Below are positions 29,963 to 40,123 of a stretch of 64,000 nt of DNA, in pieces (the stretch's first letter is position 1; each line of letters starts with the position of its first letter). Source of the DNA: Phycisphaerales bacterium. GTDB lineage: Bacteria; Planctomycetota; Phycisphaerae; Sedimentisphaerales; UBA12454. The DNA is taken from contig PLMU01000006.1 in NCBI GenBank assembly GCA_003142595.1, positions 209,666 to 273,665 on the forward strand, written 5' to 3'. The notes below the pieces were generated by a model. That model saw only the letters and a list, made by a program, of their open reading frames with translations, was not told where the DNA came from and made no database searches. Made by a program: the position numbers and the translations under genes.

Positions 29963-31024
29963 CTAACAATCGATTTTTTTAATTTCCGCCTTTAGGACAG
30001 CGAAAAGATTTTTCTGTTTAACAATTGCGATTTTTTTGCCTTTTTTGTAGATAAAACCTTTATCAGCAGCGGCGCAGACGGCGATATCGGCATCGGCGGC
30101 TTCGCCGGGGCCGTTAACAATACAGCCCATTACCGCGACTCTTATTGGTTTATGAATCTCCGCCAGCAATTTTTTTGTCTGCTGAGCAAACTTAATCAAA
30201 TCCCACTGGACTCTCCCGCAGGTCGGGCAGACAACTAACTGCGGCTCATTGCTTTTGAAAAGGCCTAGCGGTTCGAGAATTTTTTTCGCTATTTCGACTT
30301 CCTGAACAGGCTCGCCTGCAATACTAATGCGAATCGTATCGCCAATACCCTGCCAGAGCAAAGTTCCCAGTGCAATCGAAGCGGGAATAATAGCGTCCTG
30401 TGCAAGGCCGGCGTGGGTAAGACCAAGATGGATTGGATAATCAAATTTTTTGGCAATTGCGCGATTCGATTCGATTGTTCTTATGACATCGGAACTTTTG
30501 ACGCTTAGAACCATATTGTTAAAGCCGCGATTTTCGAAAAGCCGGATGTAGCCTGCCATCTCCTTTATCATCAGGTCGGTTCTTTGTCTCTGAGCCGTGT
30601 CGCGCAGAAGATTTCTAATGCTTGCCTCGTTTATGCCGAGGCGGATTGCGATTTTGTGAGCCTTTGCGCAGTCGATTATCCGGTTGATGTCGTTTCTATC
30701 TTTTATGTTGCCGGGGTTGAGACGGATTTTTGCTGCGCCTGCTTCGATTGCCTCAATCGCCCTTTCGGCTGAAAAGTGAATATCGGCTATCAGCGGGATT
30801 TTCACTTTTTGAACAATCCTGGCAAAGGCGATACTGTCCGGTTTTGCAGGGATAGCGACTCTTACAAGTTTTGCGCCTGTCGCGGCAAGGGCATTTATCT
30901 GTTTGATGCAGGCGCTGATGTCTGTCGTGGGAACTTTGACCATCGATTGAATTACAATCGGGTATTTTAAGCCGATTTTGACGTTTCCTGCCGTTACTGT
31001 AGATGTTTTTCGTCTTTTTATCAT
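29963..31024 (-). CDS. ispG: 4-hydroxy-3-methylbut-2-en-1-yl diphosphate synthase
   Basis: IQSMVKVPTTDISACIKQINALA; VVCPTCGRVQWDL; AVMGCIVNGPGEAADADI. Confidence 0.97.
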   Translation of the reverse strand: MIKRRKTSTVTAGNVKIGLKYPIVIQSMVKVPTTDISACIKQINALAATGAKLVRVAIPAKPDSIAFARIVQKVKIPLIADIHFSAERAIEAIEAGAAKIRLNPGNIKDRNDINRIIDCAKAHKIAIRLGINEASIRNLLRDTAQRQRTDLMIKEMAGYIRLFENRGFNNMVLSVKSSDVIRTIESNRAIAKKFDYPIHLGLTHAGLAQDAIIPASIALGTLLWQGIGDTIRISIAGEPVQEVEIAKKILEPLGLFKSNEPQLVVCPTCGRVQWDLIKFAQQTKKLLAEIHKPIRVAVMGCIVNGPGEAADADIAVCAAADKGFIYKKGKKIAIVKQKNLFAVLKAEIKKIDC

Positions 31025-31090
31025 AGAGGTAAATTCTATCTTGTTTTATGCGGGCAGGCAAATTAAAATACGCAACTTAACTAACCTCTT

Positions 31091-31960
31091 TTGGAAATAG
31101 ACAAATATATGCTGATATCGATAATTTCATTAATTCTGATAGCCTATTTCGGACTTGGCATTGTGCTGTATTTTATGCAGCCGTCGCTAACCTTCCGTCC
31201 TACCAGGGAAGTGCCGTATAATCCGGCCGATTTGGACCTGGATTACGAAAATATTCTATTCAGAACGGCTGATGACATCGTGCTTTCGGGCTGGTATATC
31301 CCTGCCCAAAACGGCTCTTTAACTTTTCTTTTATGCCACGGCAACGGCGGAAATATCTCATATACGCTCGACTCGGTGAATATCCTCAATGAGATGGGCT
31401 TCAATTGTTTTATTTTTGATTACCGCGGCTACGGCAACAGCCAGGGCAATGTGACCGAAGAAGGAACTTACCTTGACGCACAAGCCGCTTATGACTGGCT
31501 GACTAAAGAAAAAAAGATATCCGCGAAAAATATTATAATCCTCGGCAAGTCTCTGGGCGGCAGTATCGGGGCGCATCTGGCGAACAATGTCGAAGTTAAA
31601 GGTTTGATTGTCGAAAGCGGCTTTACTTCTTATGCCGACATGGGGCAGAAATTTTATCCGTATTTAATGGTAAGGCCCTTCGCAAGATACGGCTTTAACA
31701 CGTTTGAATATATAAAAAAGGTAAATTGCCCCATACTTATTATTCACAGCCGAACCGACGAGATTGTGCCGTTTGAGTTCGGGCTGAGGCTTTACGAACA
31801 GGCGGCAAAAGAGCCGAAGGAATTTCTTGAAGTTTTCGGCAGCCACAACGACGGCTTTTTGTATTCGGGGCCGGTTTACCGCGAAGGTATCAGCAGCTGG
31901 GTCCAGTCAATCAAAGATTACCAGCAGCAAACCGCCAATAAAATTAAAATTGTCTCGTAA
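31091..31960 (+). CDS. alpha/beta hydrolase (BEM46/ABHD13-like)
   Basis: LCHGNGGNISYTLDSV; GKSLGGSIGAHLANN; HSRTDEIVPFEFG; HND. Confidence 0.85.
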   Translation: MEIDKYMLISIISLILIAYFGLGIVLYFMQPSLTFRPTREVPYNPADLDLDYENILFRTADDIVLSGWYIPAQNGSLTFLLCHGNGGNISYTLDSVNILNEMGFNCFIFDYRGYGNSQGNVTEEGTYLDAQAAYDWLTKEKKISAKNIIILGKSLGGSIGAHLANNVEVKGLIVESGFTSYADMGQKFYPYLMVRPFARYGFNTFEYIKKVNCPILIIHSRTDEIVPFEFGLRLYEQAAKEPKEFLEVFGSHNDGFLYSGPVYREGISSWVQSIKDYQQQTANKIKIVS

Positions 31961-32902
31961 ATGAAGCAAAAGGCAAAAATTCTTGTTCTCCTGCTGATAA
32001 TCGCTCTGGTGGTTTATTTAATATTTGTCAGGAGAGAAAATAAGCCCTCTGTTGTCATCGAGGATTTACCGAAAAAAAACTGCAGCAGAATCGTATCTCT
32101 TGCGCCGAGCATAACTGAAATTTTATTCGCACTGGGACTTGGCGATAAGGTTATAGGAGTATCAGAATTTTCCAATTATCCGCCCGAGGTAAATAAGATT
32201 CCGAAAGTGGGCGGGTTGCTTAACCCAAATTACGAAGCGATTGTCGCGGCAAAGCCCGACCTTGTGATTTTCTTCGAAAATATGCCGGGAATGGCAGATA
32301 AATTCGATTCGCTTAAAATTGAAGGATTGGCGGTAAAACACGACAGTCTCAATGAAATCCTCGATTCAATTCAGATAATAGGCCGATACTGCGGGAAAGC
32401 ACAAGAGGCTGATAAAATTGTCAGCGATATCCGCAGTAAAATTAATTCAATTCAGAGCCAAACCGCCGGTGGGAACAGGCCGAAGGTGCTGATTAGTCTG
32501 GGACACGATTATTCAAAGGACCCGGCAGCGAAACCTCAAAATATTTATATCGCAGGCGATGATGGATTTTACAGCGAGATGGTCAGACTGGCCGGCGGAC
32601 AAAACGCATACGAAGGCAAATTGCCTTTTCCAATGGTAAACGCCGAATCGATAATAACGATGAATCCGCAAATAATTATAGATATAGCGCCGGTAGAAAC
32701 AAAACCAACAGAAAGCGAAATAACGATAAAACAATGGAAAAATTTCGACCTGGTTGACGCGGCCAAAAATGACAGGATATATGTTTTTACAGAAGATTAC
32801 ACAGCGATACCAGGTCCGAGATTTATACTGACACTTGAAAAAATAGCCCGTATAATAAATCCGCAGTTAAATTTGCAGAAAAATGAACCAAACAGCAATT
32901 GA
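31961..32902 (+). CDS. BtuF-like ABC transporter substrate-binding protein
   Basis: RIVSLAPSITEILFALGLGDKVIGVSEFSNYPPEVNKIPKVGG. Confidence 0.85.
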   Translation: MKQKAKILVLLLIIALVVYLIFVRRENKPSVVIEDLPKKNCSRIVSLAPSITEILFALGLGDKVIGVSEFSNYPPEVNKIPKVGGLLNPNYEAIVAAKPDLVIFFENMPGMADKFDSLKIEGLAVKHDSLNEILDSIQIIGRYCGKAQEADKIVSDIRSKINSIQSQTAGGNRPKVLISLGHDYSKDPAAKPQNIYIAGDDGFYSEMVRLAGGQNAYEGKLPFPMVNAESIITMNPQIIIDIAPVETKPTESEITIKQWKNFDLVDAAKNDRIYVFTEDYTAIPGPRFILTLEKIARIINPQLNLQKNEPNSN

Positions 32903-33671
32903 AATAAAAGATTTAAGTTTCGCAATCGCCGGTAAACAGATACTCCAGCGGATTTGCTTTTCTGTTTCCACAGGCAAAAGGCTTTTTATCGTCGGGCCCA
33001 ACGGCGCGGGCAAAACTACTCTGCTGCGCTGCCTGTCGCGGATTATTACTAATTGGCACGGCACAATACAGGTAAAAGATAAAAATCTGAAAGCCTATTC
33101 GCAAAAGAATCTGGCCAAGATTCTCACTTATGTCCCGCAGGTTCTGCCGGCTGATATACCTTTTACGGTTCATCAATTTGTTTTAATGGCACGATATCCG
33201 CACCTTAGCCCGTTTTCAGTAGTAGGCCCGGAAGATGAAAAAGTCGTTTCCGAGGCGATGGAAATGACACAGACCGCCTGCTTTGCCGAGCGGGTAATGG
33301 CGACATTAAGCGGCGGAGAAAGGCAGCAGGTCAGTATCGCCGCGGCACTGGCACAGCAGGCTGAAATTTTCCTGCTCGATGAACCCGCCACGTATCTGGA
33401 TTACAAACACCAGCGGGACATACATTCGCTGCTGGCGAAAATAAATAAAACTTACGGCACGACAATCGTCTGCGTTACTCACGATTTGAATTCCGCCGTA
33501 TTGAGCGCTGATACAATCATCGCGATTAAAGAAGGAAAAATAGTTTTCGAAGGGGTGCCAAAAGAAATTATGAACGAAAAAACTCTCGAAGAAATATATT
33601 CCAAAAAATTCGACTTCGCTATGCATCCGGTTACAGGCCAGAAAATTATTGTTCCCGACGTAATAGAATGA
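32883..33671 (+). CDS. FecCD-type ABC transporter ATPase (BtuD/FecE-like)
   Basis: GPNGAGKTTLLRCL Walker A; LSGGERQQVSIAAAL; overlaps flanking genes. Confidence 0.92.
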   Translation: MNQTAIEIKDLSFAIAGKQILQRICFSVSTGKRLFIVGPNGAGKTTLLRCLSRIITNWHGTIQVKDKNLKAYSQKNLAKILTYVPQVLPADIPFTVHQFVLMARYPHLSPFSVVGPEDEKVVSEAMEMTQTACFAERVMATLSGGERQQVSIAAALAQQAEIFLLDEPATYLDYKHQRDIHSLLAKINKTYGTTIVCVTHDLNSAVLSADTIIAIKEGKIVFEGVPKEIMNEKTLEEIYSKKFDFAMHPVTGQKIIVPDVIE

Positions 33672-34654
33672 ACAAAAAAAATATTTTTATTTCGATAATC
33701 GTATTCGCCCTGCTGGTTATACTGGTTACGCCGTTCCTGGGCCCGATTAAGATACCGTTTTCCGCTCTGACGGATTTCGGACTTAACACAATTGCCGGAA
33801 AGATTTTTTATACATTCCGGCTGCCGCGAGTCCTTACGGCCTTTTTGGCCGGGGCTGCCCTTGCCTGCTGCGGAGTAGCTTTGCAGGCGATGTTCAGAAA
33901 TCCGCTGGCGGAACCCTTTACGCTGGGTATCTGCGGCGGCGCAAATTTCGGCACCGCGGTATATCTCATATTCGCAGCTTCAATCCCGATTCCTCACTGC
34001 GGCTTAGCGTTTTCTTTTGCAGGGTCGCTGGCAGCGGTACTGCTGGTTTACGGACTAACGAAAATCAAGAAAGGTTTTTCGGTCGGCACAATGCTTCTTG
34101 CCGGCATCGCGGTAAATTTCTTTTTCTCGAGTCTGATACTGTTCCTGCAATATATAAGCGATTTTACCCAGTCGTATAAAATGATACACTGGCTTATGGG
34201 AAGCATAGATGTTGACGGTTTTAAAACGCCGGGCGTTTTATTTGTTTTCACGGCGATTGGTGCCGCGATTGTTGCCGCTCAAAACGCAAACCTGAATCTA
34301 ATGAGTATCAGCGATGAAATTGCGATTTCAAGAGGCGTCAACGTAAAGTCAGCGAGAAAAATCATATTCCTGGCGACATCTGTTATGGTTGCAGGCGTTG
34401 TGGCCTTCTGCGGGCCGATAGGTTTTGTCGGGCTGATGGCGCCCCAGATTTGCAGGCTGCTGGTTGGTCACGACCATAAGATTCTTACACCGGCGTCAAT
34501 ATTGTTCGGCGGCGCCTTTCTGGTCCTTTGCGATACAATAGCGCGAATAATCATCCCGTCGTCTCAAATGCCTGTCGGCGTTATAACCGCACTGCTCGGC
34601 GGGCCGTTCTTCATCTGGCTGCTGCTGAAAGACAAAAGCGTATCAAACCTTTAA
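33668..34654 (+). CDS. FecCD-type ABC transporter permease (BtuC-like)
   Basis: FRLPRVLTAFLAGAALACCGVALQAMFRNPLAEPFTLGICGGANFGTA. Confidence 0.92.
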   Translation: MNKKNIFISIIVFALLVILVTPFLGPIKIPFSALTDFGLNTIAGKIFYTFRLPRVLTAFLAGAALACCGVALQAMFRNPLAEPFTLGICGGANFGTAVYLIFAASIPIPHCGLAFSFAGSLAAVLLVYGLTKIKKGFSVGTMLLAGIAVNFFFSSLILFLQYISDFTQSYKMIHWLMGSIDVDGFKTPGVLFVFTAIGAAIVAAQNANLNLMSISDEIAISRGVNVKSARKIIFLATSVMVAGVVAFCGPIGFVGLMAPQICRLLVGHDHKILTPASILFGGAFLVLCDTIARIIIPSSQMPVGVITALLGGPFFIWLLLKDKSVSNL

Positions 34655-34700
34655 ACAAATCCTTTGCAATAAACGCCATAAGCTGTTAATATATCAGGAT

Positions 34701-35744
34701 ATGGAACTTACGGATAATCTAAATATCGTTCAATTCAAGCCGCTGATTACGCCTGAGCAGCTGAAGGAAAAATTTCCTGAGGATGAACAGGTCGCTCATC
34801 TTGTTGCCCAGTCACGCAGGACTATTCAGTCAATCCTCGTCAACGAAGACAAGAGACGAATTGTCATTACAGGCCCCTGCTCGCTGCACGACAAAAAAGC
34901 TGCGCTCGATTACGCCGGCAGATTAAAAAAACTTCAGGACAAGACGGCAAAAAAGCTCATCCTCGTAATGCGGGCATATTTCGAAAAGCCTCGAACAACC
35001 CTTGGCTGGAAGGGAATGCTTTACGACCCATACCTTGACGGTTCGGACAATATAGAAGAAGGTTTTAACAGGGCTCGCGGTATATTATTAGAAATCGGCA
35101 AAATCGGCTTGCCCTGCGCGACAGAATTTCTCGACCCGATTGTGCCGCAGTATATCGCTGATTTAATTTCGTGGGCATCAATCGGAGCAAGAACGGCCGA
35201 ATCCCAGATTCACCGCCAGATGGCAAGCGGCATGTCGATGCCGATGGGCTTCAAAAATGCTACCGATGGAAATCTTACCCCCGCTGTCGATGCCGTCAGC
35301 GCCGCGGCAAGCGCTCATTCATTCCTCGGAATCAGTCGAAACGGACAGGTTATCATCGCGGAGACTCGCGGAAATAAATACGGACATATTGTTATGCGAG
35401 GCGGAACAAGTGAGCCGAATTACTCGGCTGAATATGTCGCTTTCGCAGGAATTTTGCTTAAAAAAGCAGGGATACCCAACGGCGTTATCATCGATTGCAG
35501 CCATGCGAACTCAAGCAAGGATTACAAACTCCAGCGAAAGGCGATTATTGATGTGGCCGGGCAGGTAAAGAACGGTTCAAGCATTATTTCCGGCGTAATG
35601 CTCGAAAGTTTTATAACCGGCGGCAATCAAAAACCTGCCAAACCGGAAAAACTTACTTACGGCCAGTCTATTACCGATGGCTGTATCGACTGGGATGAAA
35701 CTGAAGAACTTATCAGCCTTTTTGCCGACGCGGTAAAATTATAG
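34701..35744 (+). CDS. 3-deoxy-7-phosphoheptulonate synthase (class I, AroG/F/H type)
   Basis: VITGPCSLHDKKAALDYA; MRAYFEKPRTTLGWKGMLYDPYLDGS; PCATEFLDPIVPQYIADLISWASIGARTAESQIHR. Confidence 0.95.
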   Translation: MELTDNLNIVQFKPLITPEQLKEKFPEDEQVAHLVAQSRRTIQSILVNEDKRRIVITGPCSLHDKKAALDYAGRLKKLQDKTAKKLILVMRAYFEKPRTTLGWKGMLYDPYLDGSDNIEEGFNRARGILLEIGKIGLPCATEFLDPIVPQYIADLISWASIGARTAESQIHRQMASGMSMPMGFKNATDGNLTPAVDAVSAAASAHSFLGISRNGQVIIAETRGNKYGHIVMRGGTSEPNYSAEYVAFAGILLKKAGIPNGVIIDCSHANSSKDYKLQRKAIIDVAGQVKNGSSIISGVMLESFITGGNQKPAKPEKLTYGQSITDGCIDWDETEELISLFADAVKL

Positions 35745-35842
35745 TAACGCTCCTTTTTTGCTGGAGATATCCCGGCAAACAATCCTTGCAGTAAGACAAA
35801 TTAAAGGTTATATTTATATCCTTATTCTTAAAGGATTTGTAA

Positions 35843-37351
35843 ATGACAGATTCGGCAGAGAGAAATAAAAGGACTACGACCGCTGAGTCGATAGCCAATA
35901 CCTTTGAATGGATGATAACGGCATTTATACTTGCCTTTGTTTTCAGGGCGTTTGTGCTCGAAGCTTTTCGTATCCCAACAGGCAGTATGGCTGACACCCT
36001 GATGGGCGACCATTTCCGAATCCGATGCACAGAATGTGGCTACAATTACCAATATAATTTTAATCTTTTCATACAGGAAAATGATCATACCGCCGTGGGC
36101 AACGGTCTTTACAGACCCGTTCCTTCTCCAAGATGTCCAAGCTGCGGGTATTATGAAAAACCGGAATTGGCTTTTCCGAAATACAACGGCGACAGGATAC
36201 TTGTATTCAAATGTCTCTATCAGTTCGTCGAGCCCAAACGATGGGATGTTATTGTTTTTAAAAACCCGACCGGACCAGAGGTAAATTTTATTAAAAGACT
36301 TATCGGCAAGCCCGGTGAAACAGTCGAAATCATTGACGGCGATATATACATCAATGGAAAACTGCAAAGGAAACCACCCAAAGTCCAGCAGGAGTTGTGG
36401 ATGCCGGTCTATAACAACAATTTCCAGCCGATACAACCAATGGAAGGCAGATTCAACGAGCACGCCTGGCGGCAGCCATTTACTAATGATAATAATTCCG
36501 AATGGAAACTCGACCCTTCAAGGCCGACTCAATTCACTCTTGAAAGTCGGCAGGATAAGATTAATACATTGTTTTACGATACCCAGAAGGGTAATGATTT
36601 CCATGCAACCTATGCTTATGATGACCCGAGCATGTACAGGTATCAGCCTTTCTGCAGCGACCTTATGATGAAATTTTACGCCAGAAGAGGCGAAAAACAA
36701 GGCGATGTAGGAATTAGTTTTACAAAATATCAGACGCTTTATAAGGCCGGCTTCGACCCTGCAGGCCTGATGACAATTGAAAAAATCGGTTCGGACGGCA
36801 AAGCAATCGAACTTGCGAAAAAGCAAATCAGCCCCATTGATAAGAACAAAGAATTTCTTGTTCAATTTTCTGACGCCGACCATTTGCTTGTTTTTGAGAT
36901 TGACAACCAGACGCTTTCTTATGACCTTGGCACCGGCAAGGATGATGCCGGTCAGCGGCTTAGTAATATCGAACCAAAGGCCTCCATATTCGGCTCCGGC
37001 GGCCTGACCATCACAAATGTGGAACTTTACAGAGATATTTATTACACCAGTTACAGGTTCGACTCAAAAGAAACTGCTATGCGGGCCGGTGAAGGAAATC
37101 CTTTCACGCTTAATGAAAATGAATATTTCGCGATGGGCGACAACAGTCCCGACAGTTTTGATTCACGTATGTGGGACATAGAAGGCATCGGCAATAACGG
37201 CATCAGTTACAGAATGGGTGTCGTGCCGCGTGATTATCTGGTAGGAAAGGCGTTTTTCGTATATTGGCCGGGCGGTTTTCGTGCGGGCAATTCCCGGTTA
37301 GCGATTATTCCAAACATGGGCCGGATGAGATTTATCTACGGCGGTATTTAA
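35843..37351 (+). CDS. lepB: signal peptidase I with Cys-rich insert
   Basis: EAFRIPTGSMADTLMGDHF; VNFIKRLIGKPGETVEI; EYFAMGDNSPDSFDSRMWD; insert CTECGYNY...CPSCGYY. Confidence 0.9.
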   Translation: MTDSAERNKRTTTAESIANTFEWMITAFILAFVFRAFVLEAFRIPTGSMADTLMGDHFRIRCTECGYNYQYNFNLFIQENDHTAVGNGLYRPVPSPRCPSCGYYEKPELAFPKYNGDRILVFKCLYQFVEPKRWDVIVFKNPTGPEVNFIKRLIGKPGETVEIIDGDIYINGKLQRKPPKVQQELWMPVYNNNFQPIQPMEGRFNEHAWRQPFTNDNNSEWKLDPSRPTQFTLESRQDKINTLFYDTQKGNDFHATYAYDDPSMYRYQPFCSDLMMKFYARRGEKQGDVGISFTKYQTLYKAGFDPAGLMTIEKIGSDGKAIELAKKQISPIDKNKEFLVQFSDADHLLVFEIDNQTLSYDLGTGKDDAGQRLSNIEPKASIFGSGGLTITNVELYRDIYYTSYRFDSKETAMRAGEGNPFTLNENEYFAMGDNSPDSFDSRMWDIEGIGNNGISYRMGVVPRDYLVGKAFFVYWPGGFRAGNSRLAIIPNMGRMRFIYGGI

Positions 37352-37360
37352 ACCGGCATT

Positions 37361-39031
37361 TTACGCGTTTTGGGTCAATTCCGCAGGAGTCAGGTATTTG
37401 CTGATTATTTTCACCAAATGTCTCCGGTCGATTGGCTTTGAAACATAATTGTCACAACCGACTTCGATGCATTTCTTTCCATCTTCATGCATAATGCTTC
37501 CGGTCATCGCTATTACCGCCGTTTTGACTCCAAGGTTGCGAATCTTTTTAGTCGCGTCGTAGCCGTTCATATTCGGCATCTGCATATCCATAAAAATCAG
37601 GTCGAATACCTGTCCATTCACCGCATCTATTGCCTGGAATCCGTCTTGGGCAATAGTTACCACAAATCCGAGTTTTTCGAGAAGAAGTTTTATAAGTATC
37701 TGGTTTGTCAGACTGTCTTCGACAACAAGCACTCTGCCTGAAAATTGGCCGTTAAATTCTTCATCTTCGTGATGCAAATTATTTTTTTGTACCTGCGTTT
37801 GAGAAAGATGCCCGCTTTCCTGTTTCTCGTCCGGTACTGTATTGACGGGTACAGTCAATGTGAAGGTTGAACCTTTTCCCACCTCGCTTATAACGTTTAC
37901 ATCGCCGCCCATCAGGTTGGCAACCTGTCTCGTTATCGTCAGACCCAGTCCAGTGCCGCCATATTTTCGCGTTGTACTGCCATCACCTTGCGTAAATGCG
38001 TCGAAAATCGCTTCCAGCTTGTCGGACGATATTCCAATACCCGTATCGATCACCTTAAACTCTATAAATTGTTTCTGTTCTTTTGTGACCGGCTGAACTG
38101 TGAGTTTTATACTTCCCTTTTCAGTAAATTTTATCGCATTGCTGACAAGATTAATGAGACATTGATGCAGTCTTAAAGGGTCGGTTACAATCATTTGAGG
38201 AATGTCCGATGTGCTGATTATCATTAATTCAAGATTTTTCTGTTTTGCGGCCGGCAGCATCAGGGATTCTACATTTGCGAGCAGTTCGGGAATATTACAT
38301 TCAACACTTTCGGCTTTTATCCGGCCTGTTTCAATTTTCGAAAAATCAAGAATATCGTTTATCAGCCCCAGAAGATGTCTGCCGCTGTCGAGTATAAGTT
38401 TGACATAACCTTTTTGCTCGTCCGTCATCGATTCTTCGGAAAGAACCTCGCCAAAGCCAATGATGGCATTCATCGGCGTCCTGATTTCATGACTCATATT
38501 AGCCAAAAACTGGCTTTTGGCGGTATTAGCTTTATCAGCTTCAGCCGCCATCTTAGTAGCAGTCTCAGTGACTTTTATCAGCTTGGCGTTCATCAGTTCA
38601 AGCTGCTGTTTCGTTTCTCGAAGATTTGCCTCTGATTTCTTTCTCGCGATGGCATACCTTATCGTTTTGGTAAGCGTATATTCAAGACCGCTGCCCTTGA
38701 CAAGATAATCCTCGGCACCGCCGCTTATCGCTTCCAGGCCCGCATCTTCATCATCGAGTCCGGTAAGCACAACAATCGGAACGTCCGGCACGAGCTGGGA
38801 TACTTTTTGTACCGTTTCGGTTCCTCTGCTGTCGGGAAGGTTAAGGTCCAGAAGAACAATATCAAAGCCCGGCACTGCGAGTTTTTCCATTGCTTCTGTT
38901 AATGTTTGCGCATAGTTAATGTTGAAACGTATCAAGCCGGCAGCCTTGACCAGAACCAGCCCGACAAGTCTGCGGTCTAACGCGTCATCATCAACAAGTA
39001 AAACATTTAGTATCTTGTTTGTTTGGCTCAT
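37361..39031 (-). CDS. hybrid histidine kinase with N- and C-terminal receiver domains
   Basis: Two REC domains (LLVDDDALDRRL; VLVVEDSLTNQIL), HisKA FLANMSHEIRTPMNAIIG, HATPase GGTGLGLTI. Confidence 0.93.
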   Translation of the reverse strand: MSQTNKILNVLLVDDDALDRRLVGLVLVKAAGLIRFNINYAQTLTEAMEKLAVPGFDIVLLDLNLPDSRGTETVQKVSQLVPDVPIVVLTGLDDEDAGLEAISGGAEDYLVKGSGLEYTLTKTIRYAIARKKSEANLRETKQQLELMNAKLIKVTETATKMAAEADKANTAKSQFLANMSHEIRTPMNAIIGFGEVLSEESMTDEQKGYVKLILDSGRHLLGLINDILDFSKIETGRIKAESVECNIPELLANVESLMLPAAKQKNLELMIISTSDIPQMIVTDPLRLHQCLINLVSNAIKFTEKGSIKLTVQPVTKEQKQFIEFKVIDTGIGISSDKLEAIFDAFTQGDGSTTRKYGGTGLGLTITRQVANLMGGDVNVISEVGKGSTFTLTVPVNTVPDEKQESGHLSQTQVQKNNLHHEDEEFNGQFSGRVLVVEDSLTNQILIKLLLEKLGFVVTIAQDGFQAIDAVNGQVFDLIFMDMQMPNMNGYDATKKIRNLGVKTAVIAMTGSIMHEDGKKCIEVGCDNYVSKPIDRRHLVKIISKYLTPAELTQNA

Positions 39032-39464
39032 GGGTTATCCGTTTGCATACTGTAAACCAATAATCGCTTAACGTCTGCATTATTTCCTGAAAATCAGCCA
39101 GCGCCACAGGCTTTTTGATATAGCCTGCCGCCTGAAGCCTGAAACTTTCAAGTATATCTTTATCAGATTCGCTTGTCGTAAGAATGACAACCGGTATAGT
39201 CTCAAGCTGCGGGTCTGACTTAATCAGTCTCAGGAATTCCCTGCCGCCGAGACCGGGCATATTTAAGTCCAGCAAAATCAAATCGGGCATTGAAATGCTC
39301 CCATCCGTTTTGCCTTTTTCCAGATATGCCAGCGCCTCTTCAGCACTGCTTGCGACCACCGGCGTATTCGTTATACGCTGACTATTAAGCGACGTCTTTA
39401 TTAGTTTCTGGTCGCCAGGGTCATCTTCGACTAACATTATTGTTACTGCTTTATATATATTCAT
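38991..39464 (-). CDS. single-domain response regulator
   Basis: MLVEDDPGDQKLIKTSL; DLILLDLNMPGLGGREFL. Confidence 0.9.
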   Translation of the reverse strand: MNIYKAVTIMLVEDDPGDQKLIKTSLNSQRITNTPVVASSAEEALAYLEKGKTDGSISMPDLILLDLNMPGLGGREFLRLIKSDPQLETIPVVILTTSESDKDILESFRLQAAGYIKKPVALADFQEIMQTLSDYWFTVCKRITHEPNKQDTKCFTC

Positions 39465-39501
39465 ATCTAACTCCTGATTATTCCAGATATTCTATTATTC
39501 T

Positions 39502-39963
39502 TTAAACTCGGCTATTCAGTGTTGACGTTGAAAACCAATAATGAGCCATCTTTTGAATAATATCGTTAAACTCCTGCGGCGTTGCTGACTTCTGAATATA
39601 ACCGGCAGCATGCATCGCATAGCATTCCTCAATATCGGTTTCAATATCCGATGTTGTTACAATTATAACCGGTATCGAACATAAATTTTCATCTGCCTTG
39701 ATTTGTTTCAAGAATTCCTTGCCGCCCATTCCGGGCATACCCAGGTCAAGCAATATCAGTCCGGGTTTGGGATACCAGTGAGAATCTGTCATACACATCC
39801 GCAAATAATCCCACGCCGCCTCGCCGCTTGAAACAATTTTCAGCTTAACTTTTTCATTCTGGTTTAAAAGAGCAATTTTAATCAGCTTTTGGTCGCCTGG
39901 TTCATTTTCTACCAGCAGAACTGTCAATTCTTTCTGTTCATTTTCCATGTTAATCCCTTTCAA
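39502..39963 (-). CDS. single-domain response regulator
   Basis: LLVENEPGDQKLIKIAL; GLILLDLGMPGMGGKEFL. Confidence 0.9.
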   Translation of the reverse strand: MKGINMENEQKELTVLLVENEPGDQKLIKIALLNQNEKVKLKIVSSGEAAWDYLRMCMTDSHWYPKPGLILLDLGMPGMGGKEFLKQIKADENLCSIPVIIVTTSDIETDIEECYAMHAAGYIQKSATPQEFNDIIQKMAHYWFSTSTLNSRV

Positions 39964-40123
39964 CTTTGTAAATTCACATTCCGCTGCGAATTCAGTCTGC
40001 CGTTGCCGATCCTTTATTAACCGGCACCGTCACCGTCACCAGAATCAAGATGCTTTTTTATTCTTCAAATACCCTTTTCATTTCTAATCTACTTTTATCA
40101 TCAGACCTTCCGGTCTTTCATAT

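Noticed and set aside
31025-31961. Cobalamin riboswitch before the btuF-like gene
   Set aside because: No recognisable B12-box sequence upstream; the gene is preceded immediately by a hydrolase gene
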